NCBI GenBank assembly: GCA_964385045.1
Contig: CAYLNM010000134.1
Span: forward strand, 1-11,810
Reading direction: 5' to 3'
DNA length: 11,810 bases
Source of the DNA: CAYLNM01 sp964385045
GTDB taxonomy: Bacteria; Planctomycetota; Phycisphaerae; Phycisphaerales; SM1A02
A program made the position numbers and the translations under genes. This document shows, one piece after another, positions 1 through 6,836 of this stretch. The notes beneath the pieces were generated by a model. It did no database searches. It was not told the DNA's origin and saw nothing but the letters and a program-made list of their open reading frames with translations. Position 1 is the stretch's first letter, and every line of letters begins with the position of its first letter.

Positions 1-888
1 CCCGTCCCGGCCCCCGGCCCCACCGCCGGCCCGACCTCGCCCGCCGATCCGCGCCCCGCCTCCGCGCCGGGTGACGGGGCCGACCCCGCCGACGTCCTCA
101 TCCGCGCCCGCGGCCTCACCCGCCGCTACGTCAAGGGCGACACCGTCATCACGCCGCTCGACGGCCTCGACCTCGACGTGCCCCGCGGCGACTTCCTCGC
201 CCTGATGGGCCCCTCGGGCAGCGGCAAGACCACGCTGCTGAACCTCATCGCGGGCATCGACTCGCCGACCGAGGGCGAGCTCGTCATCGGCGACCTCGAC
301 GTGTCGCGGCTCTCGCGCAACCGCCTCGCCGACTGGCGGGCGACGCACGTGGGCTACGTGTTCCAGCTCTACAACCTCGTGCCGGTGCTCACCGCGTTCG
401 AGAACGTCGAGCTGCCGCTGCTGCTGCACGCGATGGGCCGCCGCGAGCGGCACCGCCGCGTCGCGGACGCCCTCGAGCGCGTCGGGATCGCCGACCGTCA
501 CGACCACTTCCCCCGCCAGCTCTCGGGCGGGCAGGAGCAGCGGGTGGCGATCGCCCGCGCGATCGTGACCGATCCGACGATCCTCGTGGCCGACGAGCCC
601 ACCGGCGACCTCGACAAGACCTCGGCCCACGCGGTGATGCAGCTGCTGCAGCAGCTCAACCGCGAGCTCGGCATGACCATCGTGATGGTCACCCACGACC
701 CCGCGACCACCGACTATGCCGCCCGCACGCTGCACCTCGACAAGGGCCGCCTCGTCCACGAGACGGTGACGGAGACCCGGCGGCACGCGGGCGTCCCGGG
801 CGACGGGGCCGACGGAGGTCACGCGCATCAAGCCGGCGACGCGCCCGCTCCCGCCACCACGCCCGACCGACCGGAGGTGACGGCATGA
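1..888 (+). CDS. ABC transporter ATP-binding protein, LolD/MacB type (5' end outside window)
   Basis: ATPase subunit that would power the two FtsX-type permeases encoded directly downstream, acting on the cytoplasmic face of the inner membrane. Numbering from the first complete codon of the window: Walker A GPSGSGKTT at 70-78, Q-loop Gln near 122, signature LSGGQ at 174-178, Walker B ILVADE at 194-199 with catalytic Glu199, D-loop after it, and switch His in MVTHDP near 232. The reading frame is open from position 1. A GTG at 178 could be taken as the start, but that would delete the first beta strand (LIRARGLTRRY and on), which is clearly encoded from about position 91, so the true start lies upstream of the window. 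Before the ABC core is a Pro/Ala/Gly-rich stretch of about 30 residues, and the C-terminus carries a hydrophilic His/Ala/Pro-rich tail of about 40 residues. The stop overlaps the next start (ATGA). The family call is firm; the substrate is unknown. Confidence 0.93.
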   Translation, partial: PVPAPGPTAGPTSPADPRPASAPGDGADPADVLIRARGLTRRYVKGDTVITPLDGLDLDVPRGDFLALMGPSGSGKTTLLNLIAGIDSPTEGELVIGDLDVSRLSRNRLADWRATHVGYVFQLYNLVPVLTAFENVELPLLLHAMGRRERHRRVADALERVGIADRHDHFPRQLSGGQEQRVAIARAIVTDPTILVADEPTGDLDKTSAHAVMQLLQQLNRELGMTIVMVTHDPATTDYAARTLHLDKGRLVHETVTETRRHAGVPGDGADGGHAHQAGDAPAPATTPDRPEVTA

Positions 889-2036
889 CCGCATTCCGCT
901 TCGTCCCCCTCGTCCTCAAGCAGGTCGTGCGGCACCGCATCCGGTCGCTGCTGACCATCGTCGGCGTCGCGATCGCGATGTTCCTCTTCACCGCGGTGCA
1001 GGCGATGCAGGCCGGCGTGTCGGCGGCCACCACCGCCCGGGCGGGCGAGACCACGCTCGTCGTCTACCGCAAGGACCGGTTCTGCCCCGCCACCAGCACC
1101 CTGCCGCAGGACTACCAGCGGCGGATCGAGGCGCTCCCCGGCGTGGTGCGGGCGACCCCGATCAAGGTCGTCGTCTCCAACTGCCGCACCAGCCTCGACG
1201 TCGTGACGTACCGCGGCGTCCCCAAGGAGGCGTTCCTCGAGACCAAGGGGGACGAGCTCGAGCTGCTCGCGGGCTCCTACGAGGACTGGCTGCGGCGGAC
1301 CGACGCCGCCCTCGTGGGCGAGCTGCTCGCGGACCGCCGCGGGCTCCGGCCCGGCGAGACCTTCAACGCCGCCGGCATCACCGCGTACGTGGCCGGGGTG
1401 ATCCGGTCCGACGATCCGGCGGACGAGAACGTGGCCTACACCGCCCTGGAGTTCGTGCAGCTCGCCGGCCGCGACCAGCTCGGGATCGTCACCCAGTTCA
1501 ACGTCACCGTCGACGGCCCGTCGCGGCTCGAGCCCGTGGCGGCGGCGATCGACGCGGAGTTCCGCACCGCTCAGGACCCCACCTCGACCTTCACCGAGCA
1601 GGCCTTCGTGGCCAAGATCGCCGACGACGTGGTCGAGCTCGTCGGCTTCGCCCGCTGGCTCGGCCTCGGCTGCCTCGTGGCGGTGCTCGCCCTGGTGGCC
1701 AACGCGATCATCCTCGGCGTCCAGAGCCGTATCGCCGAGCACGCGGTGCTGCAGACGCTCGGGTACCGCGGCCGGCTCGTCGGGACCCTGATCGTGGCCG
1801 AGGGCGTGCTGCTCGCCCTGATCGGCGGCGCGGTCGGCGCCGCCGGGGCGCTGGCCGTGGCCGAGGCCGGGTCGTTCGCGCTGTCGGTCGAGGGGCAGTC
1901 GATGCCCATCACCGCGGGACCCGGGCTGCTCGCCACCGGACTGCTGGTGTGCGGCGGTCTGGGCGTGCTCGCGGGCCTCTTCCCGGCGATCCAGGCCTCG
2001 CGCCGCGAGATCGCCGCCTGCTTCCGCGCCGTCTGA
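885..2036 (+). CDS. ABC transporter permease 1, FtsX/MacB-type, with two extracytoplasmic cysteines
   Basis: Inner-membrane permease, 383 aa. The ATG overlaps the ATPase stop by ATGA and is preceded by GGAGG at 873-877, so this start is well supported. The layout is typical of FtsX-type permeases: one N-terminal TM helix (about 21-41), a large extracytoplasmic domain (about 45-250), then three TM helices (about 255-278, 300-325, 344-369). The cytoplasmic loop with AVLQTLGYRG between TM2 and TM3 is the usual coupling region facing the ATPase. The extracytoplasmic domain has two cysteines, Cys67 (RFCPATS) and Cys100 (SNCRTSLD), which could form a disulfide or bind a ligand. The family links it to lipoprotein, peptide or lipid handling (LolCE, MacB) or to DevC-like export; nothing here decides which. 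It is paired with a second, different permease, suggesting a heterodimer. Confidence 0.9.
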   Translation: MTAFRFVPLVLKQVVRHRIRSLLTIVGVAIAMFLFTAVQAMQAGVSAATTARAGETTLVVYRKDRFCPATSTLPQDYQRRIEALPGVVRATPIKVVVSNCRTSLDVVTYRGVPKEAFLETKGDELELLAGSYEDWLRRTDAALVGELLADRRGLRPGETFNAAGITAYVAGVIRSDDPADENVAYTALEFVQLAGRDQLGIVTQFNVTVDGPSRLEPVAAAIDAEFRTAQDPTSTFTEQAFVAKIADDVVELVGFARWLGLGCLVAVLALVANAIILGVQSRIAEHAVLQTLGYRGRLVGTLIVAEGVLLALIGGAVGAAGALAVAEAGSFALSVEGQSMPITAGPGLLATGLLVCGGLGVLAGLFPAIQASRREIAACFRAV

Positions 2037-2058
2037 GCCCCGCGAGGACCCGCCCGCC

Positions 2059-3237
2059 ATGGCCATTCGTCAGCTTCCCTTCGACTACGCCCTGCGGAAC
2101 CTCGGCCGCAGCCGCACCCGCCTCGCGGCGTCGCTGTTCGGCTCGATGCTCGTGGTGCTGCTGGTCCTCGCCTCGGGCGGATTCGTCCGCGGCATGCAGC
2201 GGACGCTCGTGCAGGCCGACACCCTGCACGAGAACGTGATCCTGCTCGGCACCGGCAGCGAGGAGGCGCTCGAGCGATCGCAGATCGACGCCTCGGTCGC
2301 CGGGATCGCCACCGCCAGCATCGCGGGGATCAAGGAGGTCGGCGGCGTCGCCTACGTCTCGCCCGAGATCAACATCGCCCTGCCCCTGCGCACCGAGGCC
2401 GGGGCCGAGGAGCGCGGGGCCGTCCTCCGGGGCGTGCGCCCCGTCGCCCTGCTCGTCCACCCCGAGGTGGAGATCGTCGCCGGACGGCCGCCGCGGGCGG
2501 GCGAGGAGGAGCTGATGGTGGGCGGTCTGGCCGCCACCCGGCTGGGCCTGCCCGACGAACGGCTGGCGATCGGCCGGACGCTGCACTTCGACGACCGCGA
2601 CTGGACCATCGTGGGGCGGTTCAGCGCCCCCAACACGGTCATGGACGCCGAGATCTGGGTGCCGATCATCGACCTGCAGATCGCCACCAATCGCGAGGCG
2701 ACCATCTCGTCGGTCGTGGTCTCCCTCGCCGACGGCGGCCGATTCGCCGACGTCGACCTCTTCGCCAAGAGCCGGCTCGATCTCGAGCTCTCGGCGCTCC
2801 GGGAGCGCGACTACTACGCGTCGCTCGCGGAGTTCTACGCCCCCATTCGCGTCATGGTGATCGTGACCGCGGTCCTCATCGCCAGCGGCGGCATCCTGGG
2901 CGGTCTCAACACCATGTACGCCGCCTTCGCCGCCCGCGTCCGCGAGGTGGGCATGCTGCAGGCCCTCGGCTACACCCGCCGCGCGGTCGCGCTCAGCCTC
3001 TGCGAGGAGTCGGTCTTCGTCGCCGCGGCGGGGGCGATCCTCGGCGTCGGCCTCGGCCTGCTCCTGCTCGACGGCATCGCCGTCCGCTTCTCGATGGGGG
3101 CGTTCGCGGTGATCCTCGACGCCCCCGTGGTCCTCGCCGGCCTCGCCGGCGGGCTGACCGTGGGCGTGGTGGGGGCGATCCCGCCCGCCATCCGCTGCCT
3201 GCGCCTGCCGATCACGGAGGCCCTGAAGGCCGCCTGA
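2059..3237 (+). CDS. ABC transporter permease 2, FtsX/MacB-type
   Basis: Second permease of the same transporter, 392 aa, starting 22 nt after permease 1. The ATG has GAGGA at 2044-2048, 10 nt upstream. It has an N-terminal TM helix (about 25-43) and an extracytoplasmic MacB_PCD-like domain (about 48-260), including the strand-rich stretch GRTLHFDDRDWTIVGRF. The C-terminal FtsX domain has TM helices at about 263-288, 316-338 and 354-378. The coupling loop REVGMLQALGYTRRAV (about 295-310) is a strong match to the conserved FtsX-family motif. Unlike permease 1, it has no cysteine in the extracytoplasmic domain (Cys315 and Cys380 lie in or near the membrane or cytoplasm), so the two half-transporters are not equivalent. 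Most likely a heterodimeric partner of permease 1; substrate unknown. Confidence 0.9.
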   Translation: MAIRQLPFDYALRNLGRSRTRLAASLFGSMLVVLLVLASGGFVRGMQRTLVQADTLHENVILLGTGSEEALERSQIDASVAGIATASIAGIKEVGGVAYVSPEINIALPLRTEAGAEERGAVLRGVRPVALLVHPEVEIVAGRPPRAGEEELMVGGLAATRLGLPDERLAIGRTLHFDDRDWTIVGRFSAPNTVMDAEIWVPIIDLQIATNREATISSVVVSLADGGRFADVDLFAKSRLDLELSALRERDYYASLAEFYAPIRVMVIVTAVLIASGGILGGLNTMYAAFAARVREVGMLQALGYTRRAVALSLCEESVFVAAAGAILGVGLGLLLLDGIAVRFSMGAFAVILDAPVVLAGLAGGLTVGVVGAIPPAIRCLRLPITEALKAA

Positions 3238-3296
3238 CCGGCGGTCGTCCCGTCCACGATCCGACTCGTTCCCTCACTCCGCACGGAGCCGAACCC

Positions 3297-3872
3297 ATGA
3301 CCCGCATCACCTCCAACGTCCCCGGCCGCCGCATCCCCGCTCCCGCCCTGCTCGCGTCCCTCGCCGCCCTCGGCCTCGCCGCTCTCGGCGGCTGCTCGGG
3401 CGGCGACGGCGCCGAGGAGGGCGCCGCCGGCGACGGCGGCAGCACCATGGCCTCCTCCGACGTCCTGCTGGCCGCGATGCCCGACGACGTGGTCGACATC
3501 GCCACCGCGAAGCCGGGGCTGGCCGAGGGCGAGACGGTCGCCCTCCGCGGCCGCATCGGGGGCACCCGGGCCCCGATGACCGGCGAGTCCGGCACGTTCA
3601 TCATGATGGACCTGGGGCCCAAGTACTGCCTGCCCGACGAGGGCTGCCCCACGCCGTGGGACTATTGCTGCACGCCCGGCGACGTCAAGGTCGCGTCCAA
3701 CGCCACCGTGCAGCTCGTCGCCGCCGACGGCACGCCGCTCGCCGCCGACTTCGCCGCCCTCGGCCTCGAGCCGCTCGACGAGGTCGTCGTGGTCGGGACG
3801 GTCGGTCCGCGGCCCGATCCGGGCGTGCTGGTCGTCCGGGCCACCGGCGTGCACGAGGTGTCGGGCGGCTGA
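3297..3872 (+). CDS. Predicted lipoprotein with four-cysteine cluster (PWDYCC motif), OB-fold-like
   Basis: Predicted exported lipoprotein, 191 aa. The N-terminus has basic residues (Arg11-Arg12), a hydrophobic stretch and a lipobox LGGC with Cys33 as the lipidated residue. A Gly/Ala/Asp linker (34-50) precedes a globular domain of about 140 residues. That domain has alternating strands (ETVALRGRIGG, GTFIMMDLG, ATVQLVAADG, DEVVVVGTVG, GVLVVRATGV) resembling an OB-type beta barrel. A cysteine cluster sits between strands: Cys111, Cys117, Cys124 and Cys125, within YCLPDEGCPTPWDYCC. GGAG at 3285-3288 lies 8 nt before the ATG. It follows permease 2 by 59 nt and is probably in the same operon. The Cys cluster suggests metal binding or disulfides, but no characterised family is recognised; I have an impression that similar PWDYCC proteins occur in other planctomycetes, which I cannot check here. 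Function unknown. Confidence 0.85.
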   Translation: MTRITSNVPGRRIPAPALLASLAALGLAALGGCSGGDGAEEGAAGDGGSTMASSDVLLAAMPDDVVDIATAKPGLAEGETVALRGRIGGTRAPMTGESGTFIMMDLGPKYCLPDEGCPTPWDYCCTPGDVKVASNATVQLVAADGTPLAADFAALGLEPLDEVVVVGTVGPRPDPGVLVVRATGVHEVSGG

Positions 3873-3916
3873 ACCGCCGTCCGGCCCGGGGGCCTCCTCT
3901 CCGTGATCTCCCGATG

Positions 3917-3956
3917 CCGCCGCGGTCCGCGCCCCCGGGGGCTCGGGCCGCGGCGG
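3917..3956 (+). terminator. Long GC hairpin after the transporter operon
   Basis: The arms CCGCCGCGG (3917-3925) and CCGCGGCGG (3948-3956) are perfectly complementary. The stem continues inward through a T-G wobble, three further pairs, one mismatch, then GCCC/GGGC, giving an almost continuous stem of about 17 bp. It begins 45 nt after the lipoprotein stop. There is no T-tract, so if it terminates transcription it is not a canonical intrinsic terminator; it could instead protect the 3' end of the mRNA. Confidence 0.5.
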
Positions 3957-4084
3957 TCGTCTCGACCCGACTCGCTCGCCGGCGCGCCGCGCGCGGACGG
4001 CGGTGCTCGGCTAGGGTTCGTCCGAGGGGCTTCACGAATCGCGGACCGGTCGCGTCCGCCGCAGGGGAAGGAGGGCGTCGTCCG
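3957..4084 (+). promoter_or_regulatory. Leader/promoter region of cydAB with strong ribosome-binding site
   Basis: This non-coding stretch between the hairpin at 3917-3956 and the cydA start should hold the cydAB promoter. A TAGGGT at 4012-4017 resembles a GC-adapted -10 box, but no convincing -35 lies 17 nt upstream, so the promoter is not located. A 6-bp inverted repeat, GCGGAC (4041-4046) and GTCCGC (4054-4059), sits just before the Shine-Dalgarno AGGAGG (4069-4074), which is 10 nt from the ATG at 4085. The strong SD fixes the cydA start. Confidence 0.35.
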
Positions 4085-5677
4085 ATGGACGTCGAGATCC
4101 TGAGCCGGCTGCAGTTCGCCGGCACCATCATGTTCCACTACCTGTTCCCGCCGCTCACGATCGGCCTCGGCCTCGTGATGGTGATCCTCGAGCTGCAGTG
4201 GCTGCGCACGGGGGTCAAGGCGTGGAACGACGCGGCCCGCTTCTGGACGCGGATCTTCGCCCTCAACTTCGCCCTCGGCGTGGCGAGCGGCATCGTCATG
4301 GAGTTCCAGTTCGGCACGAACTGGGCCGCGTACTCCCGCTTCGTGGGTGACGTCTTCGGCAGCGCCCTCGCCGCCGAGGGCATCTTCGCCTTCTTCCTCG
4401 AGTCGGGCTTCCTCGCGGTGCTCGTCTTCGGCTGGGACCGCGTGGGCCCGAAGATGCACTTCTTCTCGAGCCTGATGGTGTTCCTCGGCTCGTGCTTCAG
4501 CGCGGTGTGGATCGTGGTCGCCAACAGCTGGCAGCAGACGCCGGCCGGCTACCACATCGTCGAGACCGACGTGAACGGCACCGTCGCCCACCGGGCGGAG
4601 ATCACCGACTTCTGGGCGATGGTCTTCAACCCGTCCAGCATCGATCGTCTCTCGCACACCCTCATCGGGGCGTTCATCCTCGGCGGGCTGCTGGTCTGCT
4701 CGATCTGCGCGTGGTACGCCCTCAAGGGCCGGCACGAGGAGTTCGTGCGGCGGTGCTTCCCGATCGGCCTGACGATCGCGGCGGTCGGCAGCGTGTCGGC
4801 GCTCCTCACCGGGCACGACCAGGCCGAGCGCGTCTCCGAGACGCAGCCGGCCAAGCTCGCCGCGTTCGAGGGGCACTTCGAGACCGGGCCCGCGGACGTC
4901 TACCTCTTCGGCTGGCCGGATGCCCGCGCGGAGGAGGTCCGCTTCGGCGTCGCGATCCCGGGCATGCTCTCGTGGCTGCTGCACCAGGACCCGTCGGCCG
5001 AGGTCACCGGGCTCGACGCCTTTGCGGAGGAGGACCGACCGCCGGTGTGGCTGCCCTTCCAGGCGTACCACCTCATGGTCGGCCTCGGGATGCTCTTCAT
5101 CGTGGTCACGGTCGGCTCGCTGCCGCTGCTGCGGGGCGGGCGGATCTACCGCGTGCGGCCGCTGCTGTGGGTGTTCGTGTTCCTCGTGCTCGGCGGCGTC
5201 GCCGCGAACCACGCGGGCTGGGTCGCGGCGGAGGTGGGCCGTCAGCCGTGGATCGTGTACCCGAGCGTGCAGGACGGCGTGGCCATGCAGGGGCTGCGGA
5301 CCGCGGACGGCCTCAGCGAGTCGGTCACGGCGGGTCAGGTCGCCTGGTCGATCACGATGTTCGGGCTGATCTACGCCCTGCTGTTCGCGGTGTGGCTGTA
5401 CGTGTTCAACGCCAAGGTCCAGCACGGTCCCGAGGTCGAGGCCGAGCCGCCGCCGTCGGACACCACCGGCGAGGGCGAGGGCTTCCTCGGGGCCGCGGCC
5501 CTGATGACCGGCAGCGGGCGGTCGCTCACCGAGGTGCGCGAGCCGGGCAGCGGCGGCGGCGGCGACGGCGGGCCGGCCGCGGACGGCGATCGCGGGGCGG
5601 GCGGCGACGGCGACGATCGCGACGGCCACGGGGACCGCGACCACGACCGCGACCGGCGGACGGGAGGTGAGGCGTGA
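4085..5677 (+). CDS. cydA: Cytochrome bd-type quinol oxidase subunit I
   Basis: Haem-carrying subunit of the bd-type terminal oxidase, which oxidises quinol and reduces O2 to water in the inner membrane; 530 aa. By comparison with remembered E. coli CydA, haem ligands are present: His18 (E. coli His19), His191 (His186) and Met331 (Met393). So are Glu98 and Glu106 (Glu99, Glu107) and Glu383 in the GRQPW region (Glu445). Quinol-site residues Lys257 and Glu262 in AKLAAFEG match Lys252 and Glu257, so this looks like a true quinol oxidase. The periplasmic Q-loop is short. His329 stands where E. coli has Arg391 (AYHLM versus AFRIM). After the last TM helix (about 420-442) comes a tail of about 75 residues, 456-530, rich in Gly, Asp and Arg and ending in DRD/HGDRDHDRDR-like sequence, which E. 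coli CydA lacks. AGGAGG at 4069-4074 supports the ATG. The stop overlaps cydB. Confidence 0.96.
   Translation: MDVEILSRLQFAGTIMFHYLFPPLTIGLGLVMVILELQWLRTGVKAWNDAARFWTRIFALNFALGVASGIVMEFQFGTNWAAYSRFVGDVFGSALAAEGIFAFFLESGFLAVLVFGWDRVGPKMHFFSSLMVFLGSCFSAVWIVVANSWQQTPAGYHIVETDVNGTVAHRAEITDFWAMVFNPSSIDRLSHTLIGAFILGGLLVCSICAWYALKGRHEEFVRRCFPIGLTIAAVGSVSALLTGHDQAERVSETQPAKLAAFEGHFETGPADVYLFGWPDARAEEVRFGVAIPGMLSWLLHQDPSAEVTGLDAFAEEDRPPVWLPFQAYHLMVGLGMLFIVVTVGSLPLLRGGRIYRVRPLLWVFVFLVLGGVAANHAGWVAAEVGRQPWIVYPSVQDGVAMQGLRTADGLSESVTAGQVAWSITMFGLIYALLFAVWLYVFNAKVQHGPEVEAEPPPSDTTGEGEGFLGAAALMTGSGRSLTEVREPGSGGGGDGGPAADGDRGAGGDGDDRDGHGDRDHDRDRRTGGEA
5550..5656 (+). repeat. Low-complexity GGC/GAC/CGC region with 12-nt tandem repeat in the cydA 3' end
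   Basis: A GC-only low-complexity stretch encodes the Gly/Asp/Arg tail of CydA. It ends in two near-identical 12-nt units, GACCGCGACCAC (5633-5644) and GACCGCGACCGG (5645-5656), each encoding an Asp-Arg-Asp-X unit. The cydB ribosome-binding site follows at once. Confidence 0.6.
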
Positions 5678-6699
5678 GCCACGACACCCTCGCCCTGATC
5701 TGGTTCGCCCTGCTGGGCGTCCTGCTGATCGGCTACGTCGTCCTCGACGGCTTCGACCTCGGGGTCGGCATCCTGCACCCCTTCGCCCGCACCGACACCG
5801 ACCGGCGGCTGATGATGAACTCCATCGGTCCGCTGTGGGACGGCAACGAGGTGTGGCTCGTGACCTTCGGCGGCGCCCTCTTCGCCGCCTTCCCCAACGC
5901 CTACGCGACGGTCTTCAGCGGCTTCTACGTGGCGTTCATGCTGCTGCTGTTCTGCCTGATCCTGCGGGCGGTGAGCCTGGAGTTCCGCTCCAAGGTGCAC
6001 TCGCGCCGCTGGCGGTCGCTCTGGGACGTGGGCTTCTTCCTGTCGAGCTTCGGCGCCGCCCTGCTCTTCGGCGTGGCGGGCGGCAACCTGATGCTCGGCA
6101 TGCCGGTGGGCGAGGACATGGCCATCCGGCAGCCGGTCCTCGACCAGCTCGGCTGGTACCCGCTGCTGGTCGGGGCGATGACGGTGTCGCTCTTCACCCT
6201 CCACGGCTCGATCTTCGTGTACCTCAAGACCGAGGACGCCCTGCAGGAGCAGGCCCGGGGCTGGATCTGGCGGGCCTTCTTCGTGTTCCTGGTGCTCTAT
6301 CTCGCCGCGACCGCCGCCACCCTCGCGATGGTCCCGCGGGCGACGTCGAACTTCGGCCAGTGGCCGTGGCTCTGGATCGTGCCGATCCTGAACGTCCTCG
6401 CGATCGCCAACATCCCGCGGGCGATGCACCTGCGTCGGCCGGTGTACGCGTTCATCAGCTCCTGCTGCACCATCGCGGCCCTCGCGTTCCTCTTCGCGGT
6501 GGCGATCTTCCCCAACTTCGTCCCCTCGACGCTGGACCCCGACTGGAGCATCACGCTCTGGGACGCCCGCTCCAGCGCGAAGACGCTCGGGATCATGCTC
6601 CTCATCGCGGCGATCGGGATGCCCTTCGTGATGAGCTACACCGCGGTCATCTACTGGGTCTTCCGCGGCAAGGTGAAGCTGGACCGGTCGAGCTACTGA
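5674..6699 (+). CDS. cydB: Cytochrome bd-type quinol oxidase subunit II
   Basis: Second, haem-free subunit of the bd oxidase, 341 aa (E. coli CydB is about 379). It is a multi-span membrane protein with the signature GYVVLDGFDLGVGIL (21-34; Asp25 and Asp28 align with E. coli Asp26 and Asp29). GPLWDGNEVW at 52-61 includes Asp56, matching the acidic residue Asp58 placed in a proton path in E. coli. GGALFAAFPNAYATVFSGFY follows, and the C-terminal MSYTAVIYWVFRGKV is also typical. The start is GTG at 5674: GGAGGTGA at 5663-5670 is an excellent Shine-Dalgarno, and GTG overlaps the cydA stop as GTGA, so the two subunits are probably translationally coupled. No cydX-like small ORF follows, and no cydDC is present in the window. 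A 13-bp hairpin follows 18 nt after the stop. Confidence 0.96.
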   Translation: MSHDTLALIWFALLGVLLIGYVVLDGFDLGVGILHPFARTDTDRRLMMNSIGPLWDGNEVWLVTFGGALFAAFPNAYATVFSGFYVAFMLLLFCLILRAVSLEFRSKVHSRRWRSLWDVGFFLSSFGAALLFGVAGGNLMLGMPVGEDMAIRQPVLDQLGWYPLLVGAMTVSLFTLHGSIFVYLKTEDALQEQARGWIWRAFFVFLVLYLAATAATLAMVPRATSNFGQWPWLWIVPILNVLAIANIPRAMHLRRPVYAFISSCCTIAALAFLFAVAIFPNFVPSTLDPDWSITLWDARSSAKTLGIMLLIAAIGMPFVMSYTAVIYWVFRGKVKLDRSSY

Positions 6700-6717
6700 C
6701 GCGGCCGGCGGCGCGAC

Positions 6718-6749
6718 GACGGCCCGGACCATCGAGGGTCCGGGCCGTC
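6718..6749 (+). terminator. 13-bp perfect hairpin terminating cydAB
   Basis: GACGGCCCGGACC (6718-6730) pairs perfectly with GGTCCGGGCCGTC (6737-6749) around a 6-nt loop, ATCGAG. It starts 18 nt after the cydB stop and is the strongest stem in the window. No T-tract follows. In the convergent gap it could stop transcription from either side. Confidence 0.7.
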
Positions 6750-6763
6750 ACGCGTGCGCGGCG

Positions 6764-6782
6764 GCGGGCCGTGAGGGCCCGC
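6764..6782. terminator. 7-bp perfect hairpin in the convergent gap
   Basis: GCGGGCC (6764-6770) pairs with GGCCCGC (6776-6782) around the loop GTGAG. It is the middle one of three consecutive stems between the convergent genes. A 7-bp stem is weak evidence alone in such GC-rich DNA; its position between two better stems is what makes it worth listing. Confidence 0.35.
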
Positions 6783-6812
6783 GAACGGGGCGAGGAGGAG
6801 CAGACCCCGTTC
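6783..6812 (-). terminator. 8-bp perfect hairpin, probable terminator of the DUF1579-like gene
   Basis: GAACGGGG (6783-6790) and CCCCGTTC (6805-6812) are exact inverted copies around a 14-nt purine-rich loop. Read on the minus strand it lies 24 nt after the stop of the gene at 6837-7958, in the right place to end that transcript. It directly abuts the 7-bp hairpin at 6764-6782. Confidence 0.45.
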
Positions 6813-6836
6813 CTGGTCCCCCGGCCGGACCGCGGC

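Noticed and set aside
178..888. ABC ATPase starting at GTG 178
   Set aside because: This start removes the first conserved beta strand of the ABC domain, which is encoded in frame just upstream.
828..2066. 412-codon - strand frame opposite permease 1
   Set aside because: Shadow of a clear FtsX-type permease; no membrane segments or motifs of its own.
4012..4017. TAGGGT as -10 box of a cydAB promoter
   Set aside because: No -35-like hexamer at the proper distance; kept only as a remark in the leader region.
3662..5644. 660-codon - strand frame opposite cydA
   Set aside because: CydA on the + strand has all haem and quinol residues; the antisense product is His/Arg/Glu-rich without recognisable domains.
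6700..6836. cydX-like small gene after cydB
   Set aside because: No ATG with a Shine-Dalgarno opens a short hydrophobic frame there; the region is hairpins.
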